From positions 21,367,548-21,431,547 of the forward strand of contig NC_084772.1 of NCBI RefSeq assembly GCF_028858725.1: a stretch of DNA of 64,000 nucleotides, in the 5' to 3' direction. A program made the translations under genes and the position numbers. Origin of the DNA: Colius striatus. Its lineage: Eukaryota > Chordata > Aves > Coliiformes > Coliidae. Under the pieces are notes generated by a model. That model was given only the letters and a program-made list of their open reading frames with translations, was not told the origin of the DNA and searched no databases. The number at the start of each line of letters is the position of its first letter. Position 1 is the stretch's first letter. Below, in pieces: positions 34,001-43,605 of this stretch.

Positions 34001-37000
34001 GTGGCAGGAGGCACACAGCCCTCCTGGTACCAGGCTTCAGAGGTTCCTCATTGACGTCGGTAACACTCCCAGCACTGCTCTGCGTGGGTTTGGCCCGAGC
34101 ATCCCCAGCCCTGCTGCAGGCTTTGCTCCCTGGATTGGCACTGGTAGTGTGCAAATGACCAAATGTCCCTTGATGAATTGCTGGGAACGAGCAGCTCCCA
34201 GCAGCAGGGCACTGCCAGCAGCCGCCTGCTCTGCGGCGCCGCTGCCGGGGCAGGGAGCTGGCTCTGGACACGGAGAGCACGGTGCACATCTGTGCCATGG
34301 CACAGGCAATGCTGAACCTGCCAAAGCAGAGCTGCTCCTGGCTGAGGAAGGGCCACGGGGCTGTGCCGTGGGGCAGCTGTGCCCAGCAGCACGGAGGGCT
34401 GAGGGTGAACTTGATGGGGCAGATCCATTGGGGTGCTGAGCACCTCAGCAGGAGCTGGGCCCCGAGGCATCCCTTCTTATGAGGAAAGGCTGTGGGAGCT
34501 GGGACTGTTCAGCCTGGAGAAGAGAAGGCTGAGGGGAGATGCTTTTAAGTATGCAAAGAGTGGACGTCAAGAGGATGAGACGACACTTTTTACTGTAGTG
34601 TCCAGTGACAGGCCAAGGGGTAATGAATGTAAGCTGAGCACAAACAGTTCCTCTTAAACACAAGGAGCAAGTCCTTTGGTGCTGAGGTGAGGGAGCCCTG
34701 GCCCAGGCTGCCCAGGGAGGGTGTGGAGGCTCCTTCTCAGGAGGTTTCCAGCCCTACCTGGACACGTTCCTGTGCCCCCTGAGCCAGGGGAAGCTGCTGG
34801 AGCAGCTCTGCAGGGCCCTTCCAGCCCCAGCACTCTGAGGTTCTGCGATTGTCACCAGCCTCTCAGCTCCTGACAGCAGATGATCTTTGTGCCAGGGGTC
34901 GGGCACACTGTCAGGGCAGCCTGTGAGGTGTTCACACCTCAGCTCTGCTGTGCAGAACCCTGCTCCCTGTCAGCAGGAGCCTCTGCCTGTGCCAAGGAGC
35001 CTCACGAGGTCACTGCCTGCGCTGCTCGCGTTGGGCTGCGCTGTCTGCCTTCTGCTCCCTCTGGACAACAGAAGCCAGCAGAGTTTCTCTGAGCTGGTTC
35101 CTCGCCACTGGCTCTGTCTGAGCCATTAGATACCGGGGCACAGCAGCGTTTCCCTCCACATCCTCTCCCTCTGGCCGTCCGCTGTCCCGGCGTGGTGGCG
35201 GGGGCAGACGCGGGCGTGTGAGCGGCGGCGGGGCCAGCGGGGACGGGTTCTGCTTTGCCATCCCGTAAGTGCCTGAGCTTGCAGCTGGGGACTGCTGCAA
35301 TTTGCAAAGCTGGTTTCTGGCACACCCCGAAGATCAATAATCTACTTAGCTGAAAGTTTGCTGGATCTCTGTCCTTCCCTTCATTTTCTCCCTTCCCTTG
35401 ATGAGAGTGCTGGATCCCTTTCATGCCCATGCTCCAGCCCTCTGCTCCCGCAGCTCTCGTGAGCCTTGTGCTCCGTTGCATCCAGTCTGCTCAGGTTTTC
35501 CGGCTGCTTCTCACGCCACTTCCTTGCTAATTGTTGCTGCACCTTGGGGCTGCGAGCTCTGAGCTGACACACAGCTGCCTGGGAGCAGCTTGTCTGAAGC
35601 TGCCAGTACCCTCAGAGGGTGCTTCAGCCTGCTGACACCTCCTGGCTGCACGGTCCCTTCCCACACAGGGACGCTCTGCAGCCTGCCGTGGGACAGGGCC
35701 ACTTGCAGTGGGACAGCGTGGGCAGGGCTTGGCACTCATCAGAGTCCCAGTGCCTGTGCCTGGTGTGATGGCCCTCACCTCCCCTCTGTGTGCAGGAGTG
35801 TGTTCCCCTGGAGAGCTGCTGCTGTCCTGGGAGTGCTGGGAGCAGCACTCCTCCTCCAACCCATCCCTGGGGAGCAGAGATGGGGAAGTGGGTGTGAGGA
35901 GACAGCAGCAGCTTTCCCTGCTTTGAGCCATCCCAGCAATGGCTCCTGTAGCTGCTCACATCCAAAGCAGTTCCCAAACTCTCAACCTGCCTTAAGCAGC
36001 TGCCTGTTGAGCCCCTCTGACCCTACAGGCAGACTCAGGAATCCTCACCCCCAGCCCTGGCTGCCCTTCCTCCTGCTCTTTGTTGCCCCTGATTCTTGGC
36101 AGCCCAGGGCTCTCACTCTCCCCGTGCCTGGCTCTGGTGCACAGGAAAGGGTTACAGCTCTCCAGCACTGAACGTTTGGGTTTGCTTTGTTCAGTGCAAT
36201 GCATATTTCATATGCTTAGCTTCCCAGCTGGCAGAGGCCTGGAAACCCTGCAAGCTGTCGGGTATTGTCTCTCTCCTCCTTTATTTGTTTGTTTGTTGCT
36301 TGGTAGGTTTTTCGGGTTGTAATTTTTTTGTTGGATTCTCTTTTTCCCCCCCCCGCCCCTTTCTTTCCCCAAATTGCTCACTCTCTGCAAAGCCAAACCC
36401 CAGCCCCTGACAATGGGGGTCTATCAATAGCTAAATGCTTTCACAGCTGTATCTAATGCAGGGCTCGAGCCAGGGCTTTTATGGCGAGTAATTCTGCTCA
36501 TGATGAGGCTGCAGAGGGAGCCGAGCGGGACGTATGGGGCACAGGAGCTGGCAGCAGGAGGATGCTGCAGCCAAGGGCTTTGCTCCCCCCCTTCCCCCCC
36601 TCCAAAGGTTGTAATTATCTCGTTGTTTATCCATATGCAAGCTGTCGTCCTGGCCAGGAACGGCTCGGCTGCGGCCAGCCCTCTTGAAACCCACCAGCAT
36701 CTTCTGACCCCTCCTCCCCGTGCCCCTCGTCACTCTGCCATCTGCCAGCAGCTTGCTGCTGGTTGCCAGCACCTCCGTGGGGCTGCGGGCACTGGGGGCA
36801 GCTGGCACTGTCACCCTGTGTCCTGGCTGTTGATGCCCCTGTGGAGGGCACCAGGAGCAGCTCTGGTTCGCTCACGTTTCCCCCAAACCTCGGGAGAACC
36901 GGTGGGGAGCTGCTCGGTCACCGCTCCCCTGCCAGGGTTGTCTTGGAGGCTTCCTCCAAGGTCTGGGCACCCTTGTAGCTGCTGCCCGTGGACTATGTGC

Positions 37001-40000
37001 CGTGGTTTTGGGTACTTGGCACCTCTCTGGGCCAAATCCTGCACAGAGGTGCTGTTGCTCATGCACCTCTTGCTTGGTGTGTGCTCATCTCATCCATGCA
37101 GCTGTTCTGAAACAGCCGGTGCCAGTGTACCATGCCCTGTGCCCCCCAGCAGAAGGAGCCTCCACACCCTCCCTGGCAGCCTGGGCCAGGGCTCCCTCAC
37201 CTCAGCACCAAAGGACTTTCTCCTTGTGTTTCAGGGGAACCGCTTGTGTTCCATCCTGTGCCCGTCACCCCTTGTCCTGGCACTGGCCTCCACACAACAA
37301 GGTGTCACCTCATCCTCCTGACAAACACCTTCTAAGTACTTGTAAGTGTTCATTTTGAGACGTTTGCCAAAGAGCCCTGGATGTGGTGGGGAAGATGCAG
37401 AAGCAGAGACCAGGAGAAGGGACAGTCTGTGCCCCAGAGTCCTTGCAGCTGAAGGCAGGAGGCTCTGGCTGCTGTGGGATGGCTCAGCACGAGGAAGCAA
37501 TCAGCGGTGCTGGGGCAGCGCGGTCCTCTGCAGCCACAGCACATCCTCTGCAGCCACAGCACATCCCAACCTCACTGACCTCCACGTTTCAGTGAGGCTC
37601 ATGAAAAAGCAACCAAAGGTGGGCCACTAATTGAATCCTTTCCTGCTCCTCTGCCAGCCCATGAGCGCAGAATGGGAGCGAGCATCGTCGGGAGCCTTTC
37701 GCTAATGAAGAGAGCTGAGGGAGTGGGAAGATGTTGTGCTGACATCTCGCCTCGTTTGTTATCTTCTGAAGCCTCTGAACAAGAGGGATGAGAACAGCAG
37801 CCTGGAGAGCTGTTGGCATTCCTGGAATAGCGTTACACCTCTAATTTATGGTGTTAATATACATCAAGAGGTTTTAGGTCCGTGGAACAACTGCGGGGAG
37901 GAGTGACCTTTCCCAAACTTGGGTCGTTTTCTGTGGTTCTTTTGGGCTCAGCTGGAGCTCATCAGTCTGGCAACTGTTCCAAAAAATCAGTATGGCCTAA
38001 AAATATGTACAAGCACTTTTGTTTTGAGTGGAGCAACACTGGCTGTAAGTGGAGGGTTGGGTTTTTTTTGAACATAGGCTTCAGTGCTGCAGCTCTGCTG
38101 TGCAGCAGCCTGGCTTTGACATTTATAACCCTCCAAAATGAAAAGCAAATTGGTTGTGCTGTTCCCAGCCCTTTTGTAAAAGTGAACATTGCAAAACCAG
38201 ACGTGAGATGTGGCCTGGTGGGTTACAGTCTGCGCTTGGGCTGTCTCGGTTGGGTTGTTGGGGTTTTTGTTTCCCTCTGTCTGTGCTGCGTCTCTGAGGA
38301 GCAGAAATCTGCCTTCTTCATGCAGCAGGAAAATTGGTCTGTGTCTAAATCACCTCCTGGTAGCCTTCTGCAGGATGCTGCAGGACATGGAGCTCAGAGG
38401 ATGCTTTTACAGAGCCACGCAGCCTAGCAGGGAACTTTCCATTACGAAGGTGCGTGAGTTCAGATTGCCTGGGAACTTGGTGATGCTGCAGCCAGCCTCA
38501 CACCTCTAGGACATCCATTCCAACGTGGCCCAGGGACACAGTGATTAAAAGGCACTGTGAAGTGGATTACTGGTCTCCAGCTTCCTTTTAGGAGGCAGGT
38601 GAGCATGTCCTCACCTCCCTCCCACCCTCCGCACTGGTCCTGGATGGCTCGTGATCCCCCAGTCTGGAAAAGCAGAGTCTGGGCAAAGCCTGGAGCTCCA
38701 GGTCAGTGAGGGCTGAGCTGTTGGATGCCATGGTGGGGCAAGGTGTATGGCAACACCCTCTGTGCCACCAGAGTCTTGAAGTGGCAAGTGAGTGGCTTCC
38801 TGAGAGCCAGGGAGCATGTCTGGTGCTGGTGGCAGGTCAGCTCATGTAGCAGCATGGTGGGGAGTGTGGCAGGGAGGCAGGGCATCCTGCATCCACAGCT
38901 CCATCCTGGGGGCAGGTGGGGCACCTCTCCAGGTTTTTCCAAATCTAGCATGTTCAAAAAAGCCCTAAACACTTGAGAAAGAAGTTGCTGCTCTGTGAGA
39001 ACAGCTAAAAGGGCTCCGTCACTTCCATAAACCTCACACGTATCAATTATTGTCTTCTATTAGTCACTTAAAAGGCTCAGTTGCTTAATTATTTTGATCA
39101 CAGTAATCACTTATTTACAAGGTGGGGAAAAATGCCAAGCACTTCCAAGCTGAGCAGTGCAGTTGGGCTGTGGCAGAGGCAGCAGGGCTGCAGGAACATC
39201 TCCTTGCTCCCCACAGAGGTGAATGCTTTGGCATTGGTCGGTTGTGTCGGTGCCCAGTCCCTGCACACCCTGGGCTGTGCCCCCAGCTCGGGCAGCAGCG
39301 GTGCTGAAGGAAGCTGAGCCCAGGGTGATGGGAGCTGCAGGAATGGTCTTGGCTGTGGGAAACTGGTTTTTCATGGAGCAAGATTGTCAGGCATTGGAAC
39401 AGCTGCCCAGGGAGGTGCTGGAGTCACCATCCCTGGAGGGGTTTCAGAGCCGGGTGGGTGTTGCACTGAGGGCAATGGGCTGGTGGGTGATGGGGCTGGG
39501 ACAGAGGCTGCACCCCATGGGCTGAAAGGGCTCTGCCAGCTGAAGTGATTCTGTGCTTCTATGAGGGACTGCAAAGGAGTTGGAAAGTGAGCTGTAGCTG
39601 GGTAGGAGGGTGGAACAGGCAACGAGGACCCAAGGACAGAAGTCTTAAGTAGACTAAGTAGAAGAAGGAGGATAGGAGATCCACAGGGCCATCAGAGCCC
39701 GCTTGCACTGCCCTCAACCCTGTCCCCCCTCACCCCATCCAAGCAAATCACTCTTCTGCAAACACACTGCCTCACACTTGTGTGTGCAGGACTTGCAGGG
39801 TCCCCTTTGAGGTCAACCTGAGAGAGGTGCTTTGACCAGCAGCCTCTGGTGCTCGCTCAGGAAAGAGGTTCAGGATATTACATGCTGAGAGCAGCCCTGG
39901 GGAGCCCAGTCTTTGCTCTGTGCAGCCATGACAGGACAAAAAGGTCCCTTGGCACAGGAGGAGCAAGTCCTTTGGTGCTGAGGTGAGGGAGCCCTGGCCC

Positions 40001-43000
40001 AGGCTGCCCAGGGAGGGTGTGGAGGCTCCTTCCATGAGGTTTCCAACCCCAGCTGGACACGTTCCTGTGCCCCCTGAGCCAGGGGAAGCTGCTTGAGCAG
40101 GGGCTGAGGCTGGAGCAGCTCTGCAGGGCCCTTCCAGCCCCCAGCATGCTGTGATTCTCTGACAAGCTCCTCTGCCCTGTTCCCGCAGGAGCTCAGGGCA
40201 GCGCCTGTCAGCGACCGCAAGAAAACAAACAGCCGCTCTGAACCAGCCCCGGGGCTGCTTGCCAAGAGGGGATTCCCAGCCCTTTACAAACCTCCCTGGC
40301 CTCCTCCTAATAAAGAGGTGAAGTGGAAGCAGGGAAAAGATGCATTTTATAATCACCCAGGTTTAGTCCTTGGAAGGATTTATTACAAGCTTTTATTTTC
40401 ATGCGTGGCAAATGTGATCTGCTGTGCTGTGCTGGCAGAGCTGTCCAACAGCAAGCTCGGGGCCATGCTGTGCCCTGGCCTTCAGCTTAAAAGCATTAAA
40501 GCAGTTGAATTGTGCATGGAAACAGGGCCCTGGGAGAGGGGGTGCCTGTGCCACTGGGGAGCTGATGCTCGCAGCCTCCATCCTGCGCATCGCCGCGGGT
40601 GCCGCAGAGACTCGGAGACAAACACACCGGCCCCAGCCCTGCGGGGCAGCAGCCAGCTCAGGGTGCTGGGGGGGTTTAGCAGGGATCAGAGGCAAGGGGT
40701 GGTAGCAGATAAATGCCTTGAAGCTTGAGTTTTAGTGTCTGCAGCAGCTGCTGGCGTCGGGGCGGTTGGTGGCCGTGCTGCGCTGGGAGCGGTGCCGCTG
40801 ACACTGGGGCTTCGGCAAGCAAAATCCTATTAAGATAACGTCAGGGCCTTTCTGGTTTAGTGTTTGCAAGGCAGCCAGAACATCATTAAATTACACAACA
40901 GGGAGGTGCCTGCTGCCAAGGAGCTCTGCTCCAGATAAGACGCGGGTTGGGCCGCTGCCAAAGTTTGAGTTGATAGGACAAGAAATTTGGAGGCGGTTCA
41001 AGGGTTGATTCACACGGGCACGGCAGCCTGCAGGTAAACAGCGGGCAGGATTGGTCCCTGGGGCAGCTCTGCTGCTCTGACCCCGGCATGGCATGTGCAG
41101 GTGGGGCAGGAGCAGGCACTGCTGGCTGTGCCCACACTGGGCAGGGCTCAGAGGGACAGGCTGGGGCTGAAGGCAGTTGCTGGAGCCAAATTGACACCTG
41201 TTCTTGCATTTAGCACTGACAAAACAATCTCCAGTTGTAGCCAGTGACAGGACAAGGGATAACAGACATAAACTGGAACACAAACAGTTCCACTGGCACA
41301 GGAGGAGAAAGTCCTTTGGTGCTGGGGTGAGGGAGCCCTGGCCCAGGCTGCCCAGGGAGGGTGTGGAGGCTCCTTCTCGGGAGGTTTCCAACCCCGCCTG
41401 GACACGTTCCTGTGCCCCCTGAGCCAGGGGCAGCTGCTGTAGCTCGTGCAGGGGATGCAGGGACTGCCCTCAGAGGCTGGTAGTAGTAGCTGAAGCACCT
41501 GTACTGTGATGGTGATTTTGGGAGCCTGCTGTCTCCAGCTGTGGGACGTGGTGGCGTTGGCAGGGAGATGAGCAGAGTGGGCTTGGCCCTGGAAGGAAAG
41601 GGGGTGTCCCAGGCAGTGTTGCAATGGCTGTGTTACCCAATGGCAAAGCTGGAACTGGAGGCACAGCTCAGGAAATTGTTTGTTTTGTGATGCTGTGGCT
41701 GGAGCAGATGGAAAAGGAGTGAGGGGAGATGCATCCAGGAACTACAGGCAGCCTCTGTAACAGCACTGAAACTCTTCCTTGCTGCTCCCTCTGCATCACC
41801 CACCATGTCCCTGCCACACTTGCCCACCCAGGCTTTGTGCCTCTTGCCCTTTTGCTGCTGCAGTTACGGAGGTTTGGTCCTGAGCTCTCCCTGGCCTTGG
41901 CTTTCTCTGTGTTGTCCTGCATAGTCTGGTCTTCAGGCTCCCTCTTTCAGATCACTCACCCAGCACCATTCTTGGAGACCCTTGCTATCATTTGGGTAAA
42001 CCAGTTTTGTTCAGTGACCTTTTCTCCTGCAGCTTGTTCCAGGCGGTGGAGACACTGCCCAGCCAGGCTCTGGGGGCTCAGCCCAGCCTGTAGCACACAG
42101 AGATCCTCACGTCACCCCAGCCTCTAAGACAGCACATCAGGATGAAATCACTTGCAACCAAATTGTGCTTTAAAAGCAGCTTTTGAAGCATTTGCCATGA
42201 GAGGAGCTGCGTTTGCATCACAGGCTGCCCTGCCCTGGGATCCTGCCTGGCACTCCAGCCCTGCTGTTCCCGCTTTCCCTCGTGGCTGCGTTTCTGGCAC
42301 TGCTGCTTTCGGGCTCCCAGGTGGATCTCTGCTGCAGCAGCTCAAGTACCAAGTGGCTCAGAGTTCCCATTACCGCGATGCTCTCAGTGGAGGGATGAGC
42401 TGCCATCCCAGCAGTGCCTTTGCACATCTTCCCTGCAGAGGAGTTGAGGTTAGCAGAGTCCTAGTGCCTCATCTCACAGCCTGCCTGTGTCCTTGTCATC
42501 CATGTCTGTGAGGGGACATGAGGCACCAAGCTGTGGCAGGCACGTCCCTGACCTTGCTGTGGTTCTCCACGTGCTGTGACAGCAGGAGGTTTGGTTTGTT
42601 GCCATAGAAAACCTGCCCGTGCCGAGGTGTCACGACAGCCGTGAGCCTGAGGAGCGGCGTGGCGCTGGGAACGGATCAGATGGTGTTTCCTGCCACCTCC
42701 CGGGGGAAGGAAAAGTGTTAGATTGACAGTTTGGGAAAGCAAAGTTATCTGTCTGTCAACAGAGCAGGGAGCAGCATGGCACAGCCCCATATGGGAACAC
42801 ATCAGCAGCAGAAGGAGCCTCCACACCCTCCCTGGGCAGCCTGGGCCAGGGCTCCCTCACCTCAGCACCAAAGGACTTTCTCCTTGTGTTTAAGGGGAAC
42901 TTTCTGTGTCCCAGCCCGTGCCTGTCACCCCTTGTCCTGGCACTGGCCACCACACAAAAAACACTGGCCCCATTCTCCTGACACCCACCCTTTAGGGACT

Positions 43001-43605
43001 GAGCATCTTTGCTGAGGTGCCCCTGAGCTCAGGCTTCTCTTCCCCAGGCTGAACAGCCCCAGGGCTGCAGCCTTTCCTCCTCACACACATGTTCCACCCC
43101 TCAGCATCTTGCTGTCCCTGCACTGGCCTCTCTGCAGCAGTTCCCTGTCTCTCTGAAGCTGGGGAGCCCAGAGCTGGCCACAGGATCCAGATGAGGCCTC
43201 AGCAGGGCAGAGCACAGGGACAGCAGAACGTCCCTCACCCTGCTGCCCACACTCTCAACTTCTAGGGTGACAGTACTTGTTTTCATATAACATGGGTGTA
43301 TATTTGCAGTGGTTTGAATGTGTAAGGCACTCAGGGGAGCTGTTCCACTCGAGGAAGGAGTTGCTGCAGGTGGTGTGGGTGCTGCTTGCCCCAGTGCAGT
43401 GGCAGCCGTGGTGCTGGGCCAGGCTGTGGAGGCTCTGCAGCTGCAGGGATGACAGTGTTCACTGTGTGCTTGTCCTAGGTGACCCCAGGGCTGGAGGGAC
43501 AGGAGGGGGAGCTGCTCGTGAAGGGAACCTCCGTCTTCCGTGAGTACTGGAACAGACCCAGAGACACAGCAGATGCCTTCACACCCGATGGCTGGTTCAA
43601 AACAG
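12391..43605 (+). CDS. ACSF3: ACSF3, mitochondrial malonyl-CoA synthetase (six coding exons; 3' end beyond window)
   Basis: The enzyme activates malonate (and methylmalonate) to its CoA thioester with ATP in the mitochondrial matrix, clearing free malonate and supplying malonyl-CoA for mitochondrial fatty acid synthesis; loss in humans causes combined malonic and methylmalonic aciduria. Joined exons 12391-13092, 14902-15057, 24448-24602, 25061-25206, 30899-31011 and 43479-43605 give 466 codons plus one base in an unbroken frame. Visible parts: an Arg-rich leader (residues 1 to about 45, one acidic residue), the ATP-binding loop [14 protein letters not shown] (211-224), LPLHHVHG (254-261), GSAALP (343-348), YGMTE (367-371) and GVQVRI (395-400), ending at GWFKT (462-466), just before the conserved Gly-Asp that binds the ribose. 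Human ACSF3 is 576 residues; the final ~120, with the C-terminal domain and catalytic lysine, are not in the window. All junctions are GT/AG with matching phases. I see no frameshift or stop, so the gene looks intact as far as it goes. Identification rests on remembered family sequence, not a search. Confidence 0.96.
13093..14901 (+). other. ACSF3: ACSF3 intron 2
   Basis: 1,809 bp, holding one CR1 copy (13240-13677). The remainder (13678-14890) is unique non-coding DNA with no recognised element. Confidence 0.9.
13240..13677 (+). mobile_element. CR1 LINE 3' fragment, 'GGAGGGTGTGGAGG' type
   Basis: Carries GGGGCTGTTCAGCATGGAGA, CCAGGCTGCCCAGGGAGGGT, GGACACGTTCCTGTGCCCCC and an ending GGGATTCTAAGAATG. 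It begins only about 150 bp downstream of the exon 2 donor. Confidence 0.88.
14902..15057 (+). CDS. ACSF3: ACSF3 exon 3
   Basis: This 156-bp exon (52 codons, phase 0 at both ends) runs from the acceptor TTCTTCTCCAG (ends 14901) to the donor GATG|GTAAGC. It encodes [19 protein letters not shown] and then [16 protein letters not shown] and [12 protein letters not shown], matching the human block after NIRAVV with no gap. The HHVHG segment (257-261) is the A4-type motif lining the acyl pocket in this superfamily. Confidence 0.96.
16351..16645 (-). mobile_element. CR1 LINE 3' fragment
   Basis: Starts CATAGAATCATTATGGTTGG with TTGAGTCCAACCACCAACC, the older consensus tail, then the GGGCTGGGCACTCCCCCAGC block, and fades after TTCATTACTGGGCATATGAG. 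Confidence 0.88.
17440..17700. other. AT-rich intronic block, possible conserved element
   Basis: AT-rich with AATTATAGTGTGATATAAAG, TATACAAAATAAATACTTTA and TTTATTAAATTACATAATTT. It lacks CR1 similarity and coding sense. Confidence 0.22.
18010..18250. other. AT-rich intronic block, possible conserved element
   Basis: Contains TTATTAAAAAATACCC, TATTAATCATTTATTAATC and TTTAATTTCCAGCATTGCAG. The paired TTAATCATTTATTAATC looks like a clustered homeodomain site. Function is not shown. Confidence 0.25.
18448..18466 (+). repeat. (GTT)n microsatellite
   Basis: Six GTT triplets followed by a T run, in intron 3. Confidence 0.8.
19050..19340 (-). mobile_element. CR1 LINE 3' fragment
   Basis: Begins CAGAATCACAGGATCATTGG and keeps GCCCTTGAAGCTGCTGCAG, CTTTGGGATCCCTCCAGGGC and CACCCCTGTCAGGGAAAAAG; it ends after TCTTGTCATTCATTACCGGG. 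Confidence 0.9.
21596..21824 (+). mobile_element. CR1 LINE fragment, 3' end lost
   Basis: Runs from GTGAGGAGGAAAGGCTGCAG through CCTTTGGTGCTGAGGTGAGG and CCCTGGCCCAGGCTCCCAGG, then breaks off without the GGACACGTTCC block or tail. Confidence 0.82.
23402..23815 (+). mobile_element. CR1 LINE 3' fragment with an extra 5' segment
   Basis: The part from about 23550 is ordinary CR1, ending TCATATGATTCTATTCC. The ~100 bases before it (GGCTGAGCCTTCATCC ... AGTTCCCACAGCTCAGCAGG) are not standard CR1 but recur in reverse at 57147-57243 beside another CR1 copy, so they belong to the mobile unit. The left edge is uncertain (23402-23440). Confidence 0.82.
24448..24602 (+). CDS. ACSF3: ACSF3 exon 4
   Basis: The acceptor TTTCTAG ends at 24447 and the donor is ATCAG|GTGGGT at 24602/24603; length is 155 bp. 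It encodes residues 287-337 and two bases of Arg338, including [20 protein letters not shown] and [14 protein letters not shown]. Human ACSF3 has the same spacing (FMAVPTIY). The phase-2 end is completed by the G that opens exon 5. Confidence 0.96.
24603..25060 (+). other. ACSF3: ACSF3 intron 4
   Basis: 458 bp of unique sequence with no repeat, consistent with a short intron between two well-defined exons. Confidence 0.93.
25061..25206 (+). CDS. ACSF3: ACSF3 exon 5
   Basis: This 146-bp exon opens after CCTTGTGCAG and closes at TCCCAG|GTAGGA. It encodes [19 protein letters not shown] then [24 protein letters not shown] (367-371) is the A5 motif that contacts the adenine and the magnesium-bound ATP; its glutamate is present. 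Intron 4 before it is only 458 bp, the shortest in the gene. Confidence 0.97.
27119..27343 (+). repeat. compound minisatellite with alternating 62- and 57-bp units
   Basis: Four units start at 27119, 27181, 27238 and 27300 (spacings 62, 57, 62). Units 1 and 3 have GAGTCCGGTCCGTGG; units 2 and 4 lack five bases (GAGTCCGTGG). Each contains GTGGTGCTGCCCATCC and CACCCCAGTGTCTCTGGGG. The A-B-A-B order points to duplication of a 119-bp pair. Confidence 0.95.
27545..27840. other. possible conserved non-coding element in intron 5
   Basis: A repeat-free block with GATGAATAATTCATGG (a near-perfect inverted ATGAATAATTCAT), GGGCCTAATCACC, CACTTTAATTGGAGG and CCAATTACATTTATC. Motif density and lack of repeats suggest constraint; conservation has not been checked. 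Confidence 0.33.
28060..28546 (+). mobile_element. CR1 LINE 3' fragment, nearly complete 3' end
   Basis: Starts at GCTGGTGAGGCAGCACCTGG and ACTGGGTTCAGTG, continues GTTGAGCCTGGAGAAGAGG and GCCCTGGAGGGATCCC, and ends at GTGATTCTGTGATTCTCTG. At about 490 bp it is among the longest uninterrupted copies here. Confidence 0.92.
30899..31011 (+). CDS. ACSF3: ACSF3 exon 6
   Basis: This 113-bp exon follows CTTTGCCTTTGCAG and ends ACACAG|GTAGTG. It completes Gly387 and encodes [16 protein letters not shown] then [21 protein letters not shown] (to residue 424). The [12 protein letters not shown] core is essentially identical to human ACSF3. The following variable stretch differs from human, as expected for a surface loop. 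Confidence 0.95.
33220..33578 (+). mobile_element. CR1 LINE 3' fragment, older copy
   Basis: Retains GGCCTCAAGTTGCACCAGGG, GGTTTAGATTAGGAAAAAC and TTCTTCACTGAAAGGG, close to the general avian CR1 consensus, and ends GGATTCAGTGATTCTGTG. Confidence 0.9.
34434..34853 (+). mobile_element. CR1 LINE 3' fragment, 'GGAGGGTGTGGAGG' type
   Basis: Includes CTTCTTATGAGGAAAGGCTG and GGGACTGTTCAGCCTGGAG, then the GGGAGGGTGTGGAGGCTCC block, a shortened GGAAGCTGCTGGAGCAGCTC (internal loss), and ends TGAGGTTCTGCGATTG. Confidence 0.88.
35155..35270 (+). promoter_or_regulatory. intronic CpG cluster ending in a splice-donor consensus
   Basis: Fourteen CpG sites in about 110 bp (for example GGCGGGGGCAGACGCGGGCG and GAGCGGCGGCGGGGCC) lead to CCATCCC|GTAAGT at 35264/35265. 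The flanks are CpG-poor. The pattern resembles an internal promoter with a short first exon. No ATG-led frame into exon 7 is obvious, and there is no transcript evidence. Confidence 0.3.
36410..36690. other. motif-dense intronic block, possible conserved element
   Basis: Contains TCTATCAATAGCTAAATGC, TTTTATGGCGAGTAATTC and GTTGTAATTATCTCGTTG followed by ATCCATATGCAAGC (octamer-like). It is repeat-free in a CR1-rich intron. Confidence 0.25.
37152..37352 (-). mobile_element. CR1 LINE internal fragment
   Basis: Complement of the GGGTGTGGAGGCTCC to CCTGACACCC portion: GAAGGAGCCTCCACACCC, CAGCACCAAAGGACTTTCTC, CACCCCTTGTCCTGGCACTG. Both ends are missing. Confidence 0.86.
37524..37563 (+). repeat. 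20-bp perfect tandem duplication
   Basis: TCCTCTGCAGCCACAGCACA occurs twice back to back. Confidence 0.9.
37620..37875. other. possible conserved non-coding element in intron 6
   Basis: Repeat-free block with CACTAATTGAATCC, TTTCGCTAATGAAGAG, TTTGTTATCTTCTG, CTCTAATTTATGGTG and TTAATATACATC. It combines homeodomain-like TAAT cores with a GATA-type TTATCT. Confidence 0.3.
39375..39564 (+). mobile_element. old CR1 LINE 3' fragment
   Basis: Follows the classical CR1 wording: TTGTCAGGCATTGGAACAG, GCTGCCCAGGGAGGTGCTGG, GAGTCACCATCCCTGGAGG, ending AGTGATTCTGTGCTTCTATG. It differs in type from most copies here. Confidence 0.85.
39926..40160 (+). mobile_element. CR1 LINE 3' fragment
   Basis: Short copy from CCATGACAGGACAAAAAGG to CAGCATGCTGTGATTCTCTG, with the GGTGTGGAGGCTCCTTCC and CTGGACACGTTCCTGTGCC blocks intact. 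Confidence 0.9.
40810..41035. other. possible conserved non-coding element in intron 6
   Basis: Motif-rich, repeat-free stretch: CCTATTAAGATAACGTCAGG (GATA-like and CRE-like ACGTCA), ACATCATTAAATTACACAAC, CTCCAGATAAGACGC and TTGAGTTGATAGGAC. Confidence 0.3.
41236..41444 (+). mobile_element. CR1 LINE fragment, 3' tail lost
   Basis: Begins CCAGTGACAGGACAAGGG, carries GGAGAAAGTCCTTTGGTGCT and GGACACGTTCCTGTGCCCCC, and breaks off in GGCAGCTGCTG without the usual AGGGCCCTTCC ending. Confidence 0.87.
42811..43255 (-). mobile_element. CR1 LINE fragment close to ACSF3 exon 7
   Basis: Complement orientation; about 445 bp from GAAGGAGCCTCCACACCC to CCTCACCCTGCTGCCC. It contains CTTCTCTTCCCCAG|GCTGAACAG (43033-43046), a pyrimidine tract plus AG that reads like a splice acceptor in the ACSF3 direction, 433 bp before the true exon 7. 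Confidence 0.9.
43479..43605 (+). CDS. ACSF3: ACSF3 exon 7 (last exon in window)
   Basis: The acceptor TGTCCTAG ends at 43478 and the donor is AACAG|GTACTG at 43605/43606; the exon is 127 bp. It encodes residues 425-466 and one base of Gly467: [34 protein letters not shown] and TPDGWFKT. The next exon should open with the conserved Asp (GDT). I looked for the remaining family blocks (the YWIRGR, TGGYKVSALEVE and QMGKIDKK regions) to 64000 and did not find them. Confidence 0.95.

Larger units (their letters stand above)
31012..43478 (+). other. ACSF3: ACSF3 intron 6
   Basis: 12,467 bp with seven CR1 copies, a CpG cluster with a donor-like site (35155-35270), a 20-bp tandem duplication (37524-37563) and three motif-dense AT-rich blocks. 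No further coding exon was recognised between exons 6 and 7, whose phases join directly. Confidence 0.9.
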
